Assembly (NCBI RefSeq): GCF_000935125.1
Contig: NZ_JRKI01000034.1
Span: 1 to 64,000 of the forward strand
From: Streptomyces natalensis ATCC 27448
GTDB taxonomy: Bacteria > Actinomycetota > Actinomycetes > Streptomycetales > Streptomycetaceae
Length of the DNA stretch: 64,000 nt
Direction: 5' to 3'
Positions 24,528-33,622 of the stretch are shown piece after piece. Numbering within the stretch: position 1 is the first letter of the stretch; each line of letters opens with the position of its first letter. The notes under the pieces were generated by a model. That model was not told the origin of the DNA. It worked only from the letters and a program-made list of their open reading frames with translations, and did no database searches. The translations under genes and the position numbers were made by a program.

Positions 24528-25694
24528 TCATGGCGAGGCCGTGGCGGCTTCGAGGCCGTAGACCCGTCGCGCGTTGTCCGCCGCGATCATCGCGCCCACC
24601 CGCCGGGCGTCGTCGGCGGACCAGGCGCCGGTGGCCGTCCAGTCGCCGAGGACGGCGGCGAGGGCGGTACGGAAGAGGGCGCTGCCGACCAGATAGAGCT
24701 CGGGCAGGCCGTAGGCGTCGGTGGAGAAGAGGAGTTTGGCGAAAGGGGCGAGTTCGAGGAATTCGGCGAGGACGGCGGTGGCGCGCGGGCCGGTGTGGGT
24801 GAGGGCGAGGCCGACGTCGGCGTAGACGTGCGGGAAGACGCTCGCCAGGTAGGCGGCCTGGCGGTGGTACGGGTAGCAGTGCAGCAGCACCAGGTCGGTG
24901 CCGGTGCCGGCGGTGGCCTTGACGAGGTCGGTCAGCAGGGCGGGGTCGGCGTGGTCCAGGCGCAGGTCGGGGTCGCCGAAGCCGGTGTGCAGTTGGAGCG
25001 GGCGGCCGGTGGCGACGGCCTGCCAGACGAGGTGGCGCAGCAGGACGGGGTCGGCGAGGCGGGGCAGTCCGGCGGCCATCCAGTCGCGTACGGCGCGGTG
25101 CACCTCGTGCGGGGGCGGGGGCAGCGGGTCGAGGGCGAGGCCGTGGCGGTAGGCGGCGACCGATTTGAAGGCGACGGCGGTGCGGGCGGCGTCCTCGATC
25201 GCGGTGCCGAGGGCGTCGGTGAACTCCTCGGCGTCGCGCGCCCCGATCGCGGTGCGTTCGGCCAGCGCTTCCAGGCGGACGACCTCGTATCCGGTGCCGC
25301 CCGCGGCGCGGGCGGTCTCGGCGGGGCCGGTGAGGTCGCCGGGCAGGCCGGTGTCGAGGAGGTAGGCGCCGATGCCGGTGGCGCCCAGCAGACGGCGGCG
25401 GGTCTCGTCGGGGCCGAGGGCGCGGCGGCGGGCCAGATAGTCGTCGGGCGGGCAGTGGGCGGGCAGGTCGAGCAGCGGCGGGCACCAGCGGCGTACGGCG
25501 AAGCCGGTCTGGGTGTCGAAGAAGGTGGTGCCCGCGGCGGGCGGGCGGTCCGATTCGGTGAGGTAGGCGGCGAACGTCCCGGGGGCGGGTTCGTAGCGGA
25601 GCACGCCGTGGCAGTGGTGGTCCACCAGCGGCGGCAGGTCCAGCCCGGCGCCCTCGTCCGGGCCGGGCTCCGGCCCCGCGGTGTGCGCCGCCAT
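24528..25694 (-). CDS. Amidohydrolase-fold protein paired with a glutamine-synthetase-like gene
   Basis: 388 residues of the TIM-barrel amidohydrolase superfamily. The N-terminal metal site is LVDHHCHG (about 24-31) and later blocks include LQLHTGFGDPDLRL (His), LVLLHCYPYHRQAAYLA and the DVGLALTH and LLFSTDAYGLPELY strands, whose Asp is the expected catalytic residue. Plan and partner match the N-terminal half of fungal FluG / plant nodulin-GS fusions. The gene starts two bases after the glutamine-synthetase-like stop, so the two are co-translated. Substrate unknown; a gamma-glutamyl amide or amine derivative is an inference. Confidence 0.8.
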   Translation of the reverse strand: MAAHTAGPEPGPDEGAGLDLPPLVDHHCHGVLRYEPAPGTFAAYLTESDRPPAAGTTFFDTQTGFAVRRWCPPLLDLPAHCPPDDYLARRRALGPDETRRRLLGATGIGAYLLDTGLPGDLTGPAETARAAGGTGYEVVRLEALAERTAIGARDAEEFTDALGTAIEDAARTAVAFKSVAAYRHGLALDPLPPPPHEVHRAVRDWMAAGLPRLADPVLLRHLVWQAVATGRPLQLHTGFGDPDLRLDHADPALLTDLVKATAGTGTDLVLLHCYPYHRQAAYLASVFPHVYADVGLALTHTGPRATAVLAEFLELAPFAKLLFSTDAYGLPELYLVGSALFRTALAAVLGDWTATGAWSADDARRVGAMIAADNARRVYGLEAATASP

Positions 25695-25696
25695 GG

Positions 25697-27100
25697 TCAC
25701 CAGCGCCAGCGGGTCGCGGCGGCCAGTTCCTCGGCGTCGACGTCGGCGAACCGGGTGTCCTCGGCGCGCCGTACGGCCAGCACCGCGCCGTGCAGCACCT
25801 TGCCCATCGCCTCGTGCAGCGGGCCCGACTTCTCGAAGCGGTCGGTGGCTTCGGAGAGCGTGCCGGGCAGCCGGACGATGCCGCGCCGGGCCCGTTCGCG
25901 GACGCCGAGGGTGCCCGGGTCCTCGGTCTCGGGGGCCGGGAGACGGGCGCCGGTCTCGATGCCGTGCAGTCCGGCGGCGATCACCGAGCCGACGACGAGG
26001 TAGGGGTTGGCGGCGCCGTCGAAGGTCTTGAGCTCGGCGCTGCCGCCGTCGGGGTCGTCGGGGGCGCCGGGGATCAGCCGCAGCGCGGCCTCGCGGTTCT
26101 CGACGCCCCAGCACTGGTAGATCCCGGCCCAGCGGGAGGGCTGGAGCCGCAGATAACTGGCGGGTGAGGGGCAGCCGATGGCAAGGAGGGCGGGCAGCGC
26201 GCCGAAGGTGCCGGCGAGGAAGGCGACGGCGTCGGGGGCCAGGCCCCAGGGCGCGTCGGGGGTGCGGTGCAGGCTCGCGCCCGCGCGGTTGAGGCTGAAG
26301 TGGAGGTGGCAGCCGTTGCCGACCGCTCCGGCGACGACGGCCGGGGCGAAGGAGGCGCGCAGCTGGTGCCGGGCGGAGACGGCGCGGACGGTCTCCCGTA
26401 CCAGAACGGCGTCGTCGGCGGCGCGCACCGGGTCGCCGGGGGCGCAGCTGACCTCGAACTGGCCGGGGGCGTACTCGGGATGGATCTGGTGGACCTCGAT
26501 GCCCTGGACGGTGAGGGCTTCGGTGACATCGCGGAGGTAGTCGGAGAGTTCCACGATGCGGGTCATGCCGTAGGCGGGGCCGGAGCAGGGGTAGTCCAGC
26601 GGCTCGTACGCATCGTCCTCGGCCGGGTCGTGGCCCTGGGGGGCGCGGGTGACCACCCACTCGGTTTCGAAGCCCATGCGCAGGTCGAGGCCGGCGGCGG
26701 TGGCGCGGTCGGCCATGGCGCGGGCGAACTGCCGCTGGCAGGCGGGGTGCGGGGTGCCGTCCTGGTCGTAGCGGTCGGCCGGGGCCCAGGCCCAGCCGGG
26801 CTGTGCGGCGAGCACCGTGAGCCGCTCCAGGTCGGGGAAGAGCCGCAGATCGCCGGCCGGGCCGCCGAGATGGTCGGATTCGGTGATGGCGTCCTCGGAG
26901 GTGAAGACGTCGAAGACGGGCGACATGCCGACCCCGTGCCGTACGGCGTGCGCCAGCCGCTCGGCCGGAATGGCCTTGGCGCGGGTGATGCCCGCGTTGT
27001 CCACCCAGGTCAGCGCGAGGGTGCGGACGCCCTCGGCATGCAGCCGGGCCGCCGCCTCGCGGACGTCACCGCGCTGTTCCGCATCCGCCGGCGATCCCAT
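25697..27100 (-). CDS. Glutamine-synthetase-like ligase (GlnA3/GlnA4/FluG type)
   Basis: 467 residues of the glutamine synthetase fold. Metal and substrate blocks are visible: MGFETEWVV, HPEYAPGQFEVSCAPGDPV, GNGCHLHFSLN and the Arg-containing NREAALRLIPG. Actinobacterial paralogues of this divergent group ligate glutamate to polyamines or ethanolamine rather than ammonia, so the call is a gamma-glutamyl-amine ligase-like enzyme. The adenylylation loop of true GlnA is not seen. It is the first gene of a two-gene operon with the amidohydrolase; 84 bases upstream ends the second PP2C phosphatase gene on the same strand. Confidence 0.85.
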   Translation of the reverse strand: MGSPADAEQRGDVREAAARLHAEGVRTLALTWVDNAGITRAKAIPAERLAHAVRHGVGMSPVFDVFTSEDAITESDHLGGPAGDLRLFPDLERLTVLAAQPGWAWAPADRYDQDGTPHPACQRQFARAMADRATAAGLDLRMGFETEWVVTRAPQGHDPAEDDAYEPLDYPCSGPAYGMTRIVELSDYLRDVTEALTVQGIEVHQIHPEYAPGQFEVSCAPGDPVRAADDAVLVRETVRAVSARHQLRASFAPAVVAGAVGNGCHLHFSLNRAGASLHRTPDAPWGLAPDAVAFLAGTFGALPALLAIGCPSPASYLRLQPSRWAGIYQCWGVENREAALRLIPGAPDDPDGGSAELKTFDGAANPYLVVGSVIAAGLHGIETGARLPAPETEDPGTLGVRERARRGIVRLPGTLSEATDRFEKSGPLHEAMGKVLHGAVLAVRRAEDTRFADVDAEELAAATRWRW

Positions 27101-27184
27101 ATCCGTCCTACCGTCCTCGCGTGGCCGTGCCGGTTGCTCGGCGCCCGAAAACCGCCGATGGCGGTGCGGCCGAGCGCCGTGCCG

Positions 27185-29278
27185 TCAGAGGCAGTTGAAC
27201 TCGCACCATACGCACTTTCCGGTGCCGCGCGGTTCCACACCCCAGACATCCGCCAGCCTGTCCACCAAGAGCAGCCCGCGCCCGGAGACCCCGGCCTCGC
27301 CCGGTTCGCGGCGGCGGGGCAGGCTGCTGGAGTGGTCCTCGACCTCCAGGCGCAGCCGTCGCATGGCGCTGTGCGGCATGCGGATGTTGACGATCGCCTC
27401 GCCGTCGGTGTGCAGCAGGGCGTTGGTGATCAGCTCGTCGGCGACCAGCTCGATCTCCTCGGAGCGTTCGCGGGCGCCCCAGGCCCGTACGGCGGCGCGG
27501 ATCATGTGGCGGGCGGCGGAGAGCGCGTCGGGGTCGGCGGGGGGAATGTGCTGGCGGAAGCGGCCGACGGTGTCGTGCTCGGGGGTGCCCAGGCGCCGGA
27601 GCAGCAGCAGCGCCATATCGTCCTCGCCGGCCGATTCGCCCCGGGCCCCGTCCACCGACTCGCAGAGTGCGTCGGCCAGTTGCTGGACGTCCTGCGGTCC
27701 GTCGCGGACCACGCGGGCCAGGTCCCGCATGCCGTCGTCGAGGTCGATGCCGGGCTGTTCGACCAGTCCGTCGGTGCACAGCACCAGGGTGTCGCCGGGG
27801 GCGAGGTGGACGGTGGTGACGGGGTAGTCGAGCCGTATGAATTCCGAGGCGATCCCCAGGGGCAGCCCGCCGGCCACCGGCAGGCGGCGGCAGATGCCCT
27901 CGGCGTGCCGCACCATCGGATCGATGTGCCCGGCGCGCACGATCCGGGCCGCCCCCGTGCTCAGGTCCGCATCGACATACGTACAGGTGGCGAAGCGGTC
28001 GGTGTCGAGTTCGTTGAGGAAGGCGGAGGCGCGGGCCATGACGGTGGCGGGGGCGTGGCCTTCGGCGGCGTAGGCGCGCAGGACGATCCGCAGCTGGCCC
28101 ATGAGGGCGGCGGCGTGGGTGTCGTGGCCCTGGACGTCGCCGATGACGGCGGCGACCCGGCCGTCGGGCAGCGGGATGACGTCGTACCAGTCGCCGCCGA
28201 TGTCCCGGCCGACCCCGGCGGAGCGGTAGCGCACGGCCACCTGGGCGCCGGGCACCCCGGGGATCCGGCGCGGCAGCATGGCCTGCTGGAGGTCCGCGGC
28301 CAGGCTGTGCTCCTGGTCGTAGAGCATGGCGCGGGCCAGGCTCTGGGCGATGCTGCTGCCGAGCGCGAGCAGCACATTGCGCTCCTGGTCGCGAAAGTCG
28401 CTCTCGCGCGCGTAGAACACCCCGATGACGCCGATGGGCCGGCCCTGGGCGATCAGCGGCAGATAGGCGGCGGAGCGGATGTTCAGCGGCTCGATGGCGT
28501 GCCACAGCCGCGGGTAGCCGTACTGGAACTCGGCGCGGGTGCGCACATAGCGCGGGGTGAGGGTGCGGACGACCTCGCTCATGGGGAAGTGGTCGCCGAC
28601 CCGGGTGTATTCGAGGTCCGGGACGAAGCTGCCCGCCTTGCCCTCCGACACCAGCCGGATACGGCCGGCCTCGACCAGTCCGAGGATGACGTTCTCGGCG
28701 CCCAGCCGTTCCAGGCCCTGCTCGTTGGCGAGCGCGGCGATGACCTCGCCGACCGACCGGGCGTGGGCCAGGGCGGCGGTGGTGCGCTCGACGACGCTGG
28801 TGTGCCGGCGCCGCTCCTCGTCGACGGCGAGGCGTTCCGCCGCGTGGGTGTATTCGTGGCTGGCGTCCCGGAAGATGCCGATGATCCGGCGGGGACGGCC
28901 GGTGGGGTCGCGGCGGATACTGCCCTGGGCGTGGGTCCAGCGCAGTGTGCCGTCGCGCATCCGGACCCGGAAATAGGCGCCGTAGGAGTCGCTGCCGTCC
29001 TTGAGGGCGCGGGCCACGAGGGCGTCCAGCCGGGCCGCCTCATGGGCCGGCAGCCGGCCGCTGAGGGACTCGGGACGGTCGTCGTACTCGGCGGGGCGCA
29101 GGTCGAAGACCTCAAGGGCGGGCGGATCCATGTGCATCAGCCCGCTGTCGAGGTCCCAGTCGAAGCCGCCCATGCCGTTGAGAGCCAGGGTCAGGTCCGG
29201 GTGGGCGGGCCAGTCGTCCGGCACCGACACGGTGGGGTGCTTCGCTCCCCGGTCAGCCATGTCGTCACTTTGCCACAT
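27185..29278 (-). CDS. PAS-GAF-PP2C(SpoIIE)-HATPase regulatory phosphatase, copy 2
   Basis: 697 residues with the same four-domain plan as the gene starting at 15847: PAS (GGFDWDLDSGLMHMDPPALE), GAF (about 165-325), PP2C (GGDWYDVIPLPDGR, GDVQGHDTHAAALMGQLR, CTDGLVEQPG, GEDDMALLLLRR) and C-terminal HATPase (DELITNALLHTDGEA, RGLLLVDRLADVWGVEPRG). Several stretches are near-identical between copies, so they are paralogues. The start at 29278 has AAAGGCGG upstream; an ATG at 29260 is the alternative. It is divergent from the Hsp90-like gene, 162 bases away, and upstream of the GS-like operon. Confidence 0.9.
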   Translation of the reverse strand: MWQSDDMADRGAKHPTVSVPDDWPAHPDLTLALNGMGGFDWDLDSGLMHMDPPALEVFDLRPAEYDDRPESLSGRLPAHEAARLDALVARALKDGSDSYGAYFRVRMRDGTLRWTHAQGSIRRDPTGRPRRIIGIFRDASHEYTHAAERLAVDEERRRHTSVVERTTAALAHARSVGEVIAALANEQGLERLGAENVILGLVEAGRIRLVSEGKAGSFVPDLEYTRVGDHFPMSEVVRTLTPRYVRTRAEFQYGYPRLWHAIEPLNIRSAAYLPLIAQGRPIGVIGVFYARESDFRDQERNVLLALGSSIAQSLARAMLYDQEHSLAADLQQAMLPRRIPGVPGAQVAVRYRSAGVGRDIGGDWYDVIPLPDGRVAAVIGDVQGHDTHAAALMGQLRIVLRAYAAEGHAPATVMARASAFLNELDTDRFATCTYVDADLSTGAARIVRAGHIDPMVRHAEGICRRLPVAGGLPLGIASEFIRLDYPVTTVHLAPGDTLVLCTDGLVEQPGIDLDDGMRDLARVVRDGPQDVQQLADALCESVDGARGESAGEDDMALLLLRRLGTPEHDTVGRFRQHIPPADPDALSAARHMIRAAVRAWGARERSEEIELVADELITNALLHTDGEAIVNIRMPHSAMRRLRLEVEDHSSSLPRRREPGEAGVSGRGLLLVDRLADVWGVEPRGTGKCVWCEFNCL

Positions 29279-29440
29279 TCCACCGCCTTTCTGCTGCTCC
29301 AGGGGATATGGCCGCCCAACGACCAAGGGCGACCGGATCATCACGTACCGTGTCCCCGGCCGGGGCCGCCTCGTCCGGACCTCCGGGCCGGGCGCCGGTC
29401 CTAGGCTGTCCCACTGAGCCGAGGGAAGGGCGCGGGCGCG

Positions 29441-32400
29441 ATGCGCGAGCAAGGGGAGACCGGGGGCGGGGACGCCGGGGTGCCGCGGAACGCGGAGACC
29501 TGGAACACGGTGTCGGGCGGCACGGTGGCGGGCCCGGTGGTCCAGGCCCAGCACATCGGGCAGCTGTCGATCCATCAGGCCGCCCCGCCCCCGCCCCCCT
29601 CGCCCGCCGAGGATCCCTGGGCGCGGCTGGCCGCCGACTCCCCCGTGTGGGACCACGTCCCCCAGGGCCGCGACGCCGCCCCCTTCCGCGAGTGCGTGGC
29701 CGCGGCCGCCGCCCGCCTGGCCGAGCAGCGCGACCTGGCGGAACGGCTGCTGGCCGCCGACCCCTGGCAGGACCCCGGACTGCCCGCCCGGTTCCTCGAC
29801 CGCATCGAATGGCTCCTGGGCGAGCCGGGGCGGGGCCCGGCCCTCGATCTGTACCCGGCCGAGGCGGCACTGCTGGTCCTCACCCCGTTCCTCTACCGCC
29901 TCCATACGCTGCGCCGTGCCGTGCGGGCCGCCGTCGACCCGTCCCCACCGGAGGCCGACGAGGCCCGCGCGTCCTTCGAGACCTACGCCGAGGAGCACGC
30001 CCTGTTACGCAAGCGGGCCCTGCTGCATCCCGAGGCGGCGGCGCCGATCCACTGGTGGCTGCGGCACCGCTGGCTCGCCCAGCGCACCGACTTCGGCGAC
30101 CCGGAGGCCGTCCGGGAGCTCCTCGCCCTCGTCCCGGACGCCGCACGGGCGCTCGGTGACGCCCTCGACCCGCTCCGGGTGAGCCGGCTGCTGCACGGGC
30201 TGCGCCGCGGCCCCGGTGTCTGCAATCCCGAATACCTCGACCTGCTCCCGGCGGACGACCGGGTCGTGGGCGGTCCGCGCCATCAGCGCATCCGCGACCG
30301 CCGCCTGTGCCTGCTGCTCGCCCTGGCCTACGGCACGTCCGTCGAGATGACGGCCCTGCCGGACATCGTCGCGGAACATCTGGGCGTGCCCCATCCCGTC
30401 GATCCGGCGCAGCTGCGTCGGACACTGGACGCATCCGGCTGGGGCGGCTCCCCCGATCTGCCGGTCCTGCGGGCGCAGTGCCACCACGAGGCCGTCATCG
30501 AGGCGCTGCGCGCCTACACGGTGCGCGCCGACGACCTGCTGCACGCGGTCCACCGCACCGTCCACGACCGCGTCACCGAGCCGCTGCCGCCGCTGCCGAC
30601 CCGGCTGTCGGCGGACGGTGTGGTCCCGGCCGCAGGGGTCCTCAAGGGCTGGGCCGGCTTCCGTCTCGACGAGCACCGGGTGCGCGACCTCCTGATGGGC
30701 GTCCAGCTCTACAAGGACCCCGAACTCGCCCTCCGCGAGCTCTACCAGAACGCCCTCGACGCCTGCCGCTACCGCCGCGCCCGCACCGCGTATCTGGACC
30801 GTACGGAGCCGGCCGCGTATGCGTACGAGGGGCGTATCGCCTTCGCGCAGGGCGTGGACGAGGACGGCCGGGAGTATGTCGAATGCCGCGACAACGGCAT
30901 CGGCATGGGCGATGCCGAGCTGCGCGGGGTGTTCTCGCATGCCGGGGCGCGGTTTGCCGAACAGCCGGACTTCAAGCTGGAGCAGGCGGACTGGCGGCGG
31001 CTGGACCCGCCGGTCCCGTTCTTCCCCAACTCCCGTTTCGGGATCGGCGTGTTGAGCTATTTCATGCTGGCCGACGAGATCCGGGTGCGGACCTGCCGGA
31101 TGGGGCGGGACGGTACGCCGGGGCCGCAGCTGGAGGTGTCGGTCTTCGGCCCGGGGCATCTGTTCCGGATCGTGGAACGGGCGCCGCGCGGCGAGGAACC
31201 GGGGACGCGGGTACGGCTGTATCTGCGGGACACGGAGGAGCGGGCGCCGGGCTGGTCGTGCGTCGACGGGCTCGAACGGGTCCTGGGGATCGCGGAGTTC
31301 CCCACGGTCGCCCGGCACGGGCGGCGGATGAGCGTCTGGCCGGCGGGTGAACTCAAGCCCAGGGAAGGCGCTGCGGGGGAGCGCTTCGGCCTCAACGCCC
31401 ATCACAGGACGGTCCGTTGGCGCGAGGCGCCCGACGGCGTCCAGGTCGTGTGGTGCGAGCGCGGCGGCGGGGTGCTGGTCGACGGTCTGGTGGTCCACCC
31501 GGCCGTCCGGCGCGGGGTGCTGTCGCAGACCGGCCCGGGGCTGACCGGTGCGGTGGTGAATCTCTCCGGCGCCTTCGCCCCGGAACGGCTGTCGGCCGAC
31601 CGGACCGAGATCCTCGACGAGGTGTCGGACACGGTCCGGGAGGTGCTGGCGGAGGCGGCCCGCGATCTGGTCGCCACGGAACAGCAGCTGCCCACCTTCG
31701 ACTGGATCAGCTCGGTGGCCGAGCACAGCGTGCAGCTGGCGGATGTGGTGGCGGCGGCGACCGCCGCGGCGGGCCGGCGGCTGACTGCCGACCGCTGGAA
31801 CTTCGACACCGCGCGCACCGGGTGCCTGCCGGGAGATCCGTTCTTCCTGGAGGCCGGGCCGCTGCGCGTCGAACGCTATCCGATGTGGACGAAGGTGGAC
31901 GGCGCGCCGTACGACCACGTGCTGCTGTGGCGGATCCTCGCCCACCGCCCCAACCCGGTCTTCGACACGCTGGCCGCGTTCCACCCCGATCTGCGCACGG
32001 TCGACGCCGTCCTGCCGGCGCTGCCCTCCGACCAGCTCCTACTGGCCCACCGCAGGCCCGGCCAACGCCACTGGACCTGGATCCAGCACGCCGGAGCGAT
32101 GCAGCAGGCGGCCCTGGAGAGGGCTGCGGCCCGGCTGGGGCCGGAGGCGGTCCGCCGGCGGGCGGCCGCGCTCGGGCTGCCGCTCACCCCGTCCCCGGCG
32201 GCCGCACCGGCCCACGCCCGTAACGACCGGCCCGATGTGCTGCTGCTGCGGGATCTGCGCGACCCCGGCCCCGACCTGCGGCAGTGGCTCGACCCCGAGG
32301 AGCCCGTGCCGCCGGGCCACCTGGCGCAGGCGGCCTGCGCGCTGGGCATCCCGCTGCCGGAGATCGCCGCCGTGCTGCGCCGCTACGGGTTCGAGGCACG

Positions 32401-33196
32401 GCCGGGCCCGCTGCCCGACGTGCCCGACGAGGCCGCGCTGACGCTGCTCAGCGCGGACGCGAACGGGTGCTGGCCCTGGCTGTCCCCGGCGGAGCCGGTC
32501 CCCGCCGGCCATGTCCTCTCCGCCGCGCGGAAACTGCACCTCGCACCGGGAGACGTCCTGGAGCGGCTGATCCGCTACGGCTTCCGGCCGCCCGACCCGT
32601 TTCCCGCCGACGCCTGCGATGCGGACCGGCCCCTGCTGCCCTGGCGCGCCCAACCGGTCACCTACGAGCGCCTCTTCCACGGCGCGCGCACGACCGGCCG
32701 CTCCCTGGAAGAGGTCCTGACCCGGCTGCGGGCGTACGGGATCGAGGTCCCGCTGCGCCTGCCGCACCCCCGTACCGCGCTGGACGACGAGTTGCTCAGC
32801 CCGGACGGGCCCTGTGCCGGCTGGCGGGTGGACCCGGCCGAGGTGCTGCCGTTCGCCCGTGCCGTGGTGGCCTCGCAGGACGTGCGGGCCGCCCCGGAGG
32901 ACATCGCGGCGCGCCTGGCCTCCTACGGCATCCGGATCTCCGGCGAGGGGCTGCCCGACGGCCTGTCGTACGGCCGGGCCCTCACCCTGCTGTCCTTCTA
33001 CGGCTCCTGGCACAGCGGTACTCCGGTGACCCTCCAGGCCCTGCTTCCGCTGACCGCCGCCATGGACGCCTCCCTCGCCCAGGTCATCGCCTGGCTGACC
33101 GCGCTGGGCATCCCCGTCGCGGACATCGGCGAGACCCTGCGCGGCGCGCTGGCCCGTGTCCCGCTGCTCGACGCCGCCGGTGCCACCCTGGAGTGA
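29441..33196 (+). CDS. Large Hsp90-like (GHKL) ATPase with C-terminal wHTH-like repeats
   Basis: 1251 residues. N-terminus: a WNTVSGGTVAGPVVQAQHIG motif (21-40) that I recognise ahead of many actinobacterial conflict NTPases, then a helical region. The ATPase domain (about 405-700) has all GHKL motifs: ELYQNALDACR (about 432), CRDNGIGM (about 483) and NSRFGIGVLSYF (about 530). The C-terminal third (about 930-1251) consists of winged-helix-like repeats marked by RRYGFEA, IRYGFRP, LRAYGIE and LASYGIRI. This matches the iHsp90 class of NTP-dependent conflict systems. Codon 189 is TTA. No effector domain is fused and the next gene is unrelated. Confidence 0.82.
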   Translation: MREQGETGGGDAGVPRNAETWNTVSGGTVAGPVVQAQHIGQLSIHQAAPPPPPSPAEDPWARLAADSPVWDHVPQGRDAAPFRECVAAAAARLAEQRDLAERLLAADPWQDPGLPARFLDRIEWLLGEPGRGPALDLYPAEAALLVLTPFLYRLHTLRRAVRAAVDPSPPEADEARASFETYAEEHALLRKRALLHPEAAAPIHWWLRHRWLAQRTDFGDPEAVRELLALVPDAARALGDALDPLRVSRLLHGLRRGPGVCNPEYLDLLPADDRVVGGPRHQRIRDRRLCLLLALAYGTSVEMTALPDIVAEHLGVPHPVDPAQLRRTLDASGWGGSPDLPVLRAQCHHEAVIEALRAYTVRADDLLHAVHRTVHDRVTEPLPPLPTRLSADGVVPAAGVLKGWAGFRLDEHRVRDLLMGVQLYKDPELALRELYQNALDACRYRRARTAYLDRTEPAAYAYEGRIAFAQGVDEDGREYVECRDNGIGMGDAELRGVFSHAGARFAEQPDFKLEQADWRRLDPPVPFFPNSRFGIGVLSYFMLADEIRVRTCRMGRDGTPGPQLEVSVFGPGHLFRIVERAPRGEEPGTRVRLYLRDTEERAPGWSCVDGLERVLGIAEFPTVARHGRRMSVWPAGELKPREGAAGERFGLNAHHRTVRWREAPDGVQVVWCERGGGVLVDGLVVHPAVRRGVLSQTGPGLTGAVVNLSGAFAPERLSADRTEILDEVSDTVREVLAEAARDLVATEQQLPTFDWISSVAEHSVQLADVVAAATAAAGRRLTADRWNFDTARTGCLPGDPFFLEAGPLRVERYPMWTKVDGAPYDHVLLWRILAHRPNPVFDTLAAFHPDLRTVDAVLPALPSDQLLLAHRRPGQRHWTWIQHAGAMQQAALERAAARLGPEAVRRRAAALGLPLTPSPAAAPAHARNDRPDVLLLRDLRDPGPDLRQWLDPEEPVPPGHLAQAACALGIPLPEIAAVLRRYGFEARPGPLPDVPDEAALTLLSADANGCWPWLSPAEPVPAGHVLSAARKLHLAPGDVLERLIRYGFRPPDPFPADACDADRPLLPWRAQPVTYERLFHGARTTGRSLEEVLTRLRAYGIEVPLRLPHPRTALDDELLSPDGPCAGWRVDPAEVLPFARAVVASQDVRAAPEDIAARLASYGIRISGEGLPDGLSYGRALTLLSFYGSWHSGTPVTLQALLPLTAAMDASLAQVIAWLTALGIPVADIGETLRGALARVPLLDAAGATLE

Positions 33197-33255
33197 TACC
33201 TGAAGTGCCCACCTGGACCGGACCACCGCCCGCCCACCACCCGAAGGACGTCACC

Positions 33256-33588
33256 ATGCCCGCCGCCCCCGGCCACCGCATCGAGATCACCCAAGGCACC
33301 GACCCGGTCCGCGTCGTGGTCAACGGCCAGATCCTGGCCGAATCGCGCCGCCCCCTCCTCCTCTCCGAGACCGGCTACCCCACCCGCTACTACCTCCCGC
33401 CCGAGGACGTCCGTACGGACCTGCTCACCCCCTCCGCCACCCACACCGTCTGCCCCTTCAAGGGCACCGCCTCCTACTGGTCGCTGCCCGGCGGCCCGGA
33501 GGACGTCGCATGGGCCTACCCCGAGCCGCACACGGAGGTCGCGCGGATCAAGGACCATCTCTGCTTCTACGAGGTGGAGCAGGGCTGA
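33256..33588 (+). CDS. DUF427 family protein
   Basis: 110-residue single-domain protein. Family blocks: VVVNGQILAESRRPLLLSE (about 19-37), YPTRYYLPPEDVRTDLL and TVCPFKGTASYWS (about 65-77), with the conserved Cys-Pro-Phe-Lys-Gly. The fold is a small beta-barrel of unknown function, common in actinobacteria. AAGGA lies six bases before the ATG. The 59-base gap after the Hsp90-like gene means they may share a transcript, but this family is not normally linked to conflict systems. Confidence 0.85.
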   Translation: MPAAPGHRIEITQGTDPVRVVVNGQILAESRRPLLLSETGYPTRYYLPPEDVRTDLLTPSATHTVCPFKGTASYWSLPGGPEDVAWAYPEPHTEVARIKDHLCFYEVEQG

Positions 33589-33622
33589 GACGCGGACGGA
33601 CGCTACACCGCACAATCGAAGG

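Noticed and set aside
33197..33588. DUF427 gene as the effector of the Hsp90-like system
   Set aside because: DUF427 is a common stand-alone family, separated by 59 bases with its own Shine-Dalgarno. Proximity alone is weak evidence.
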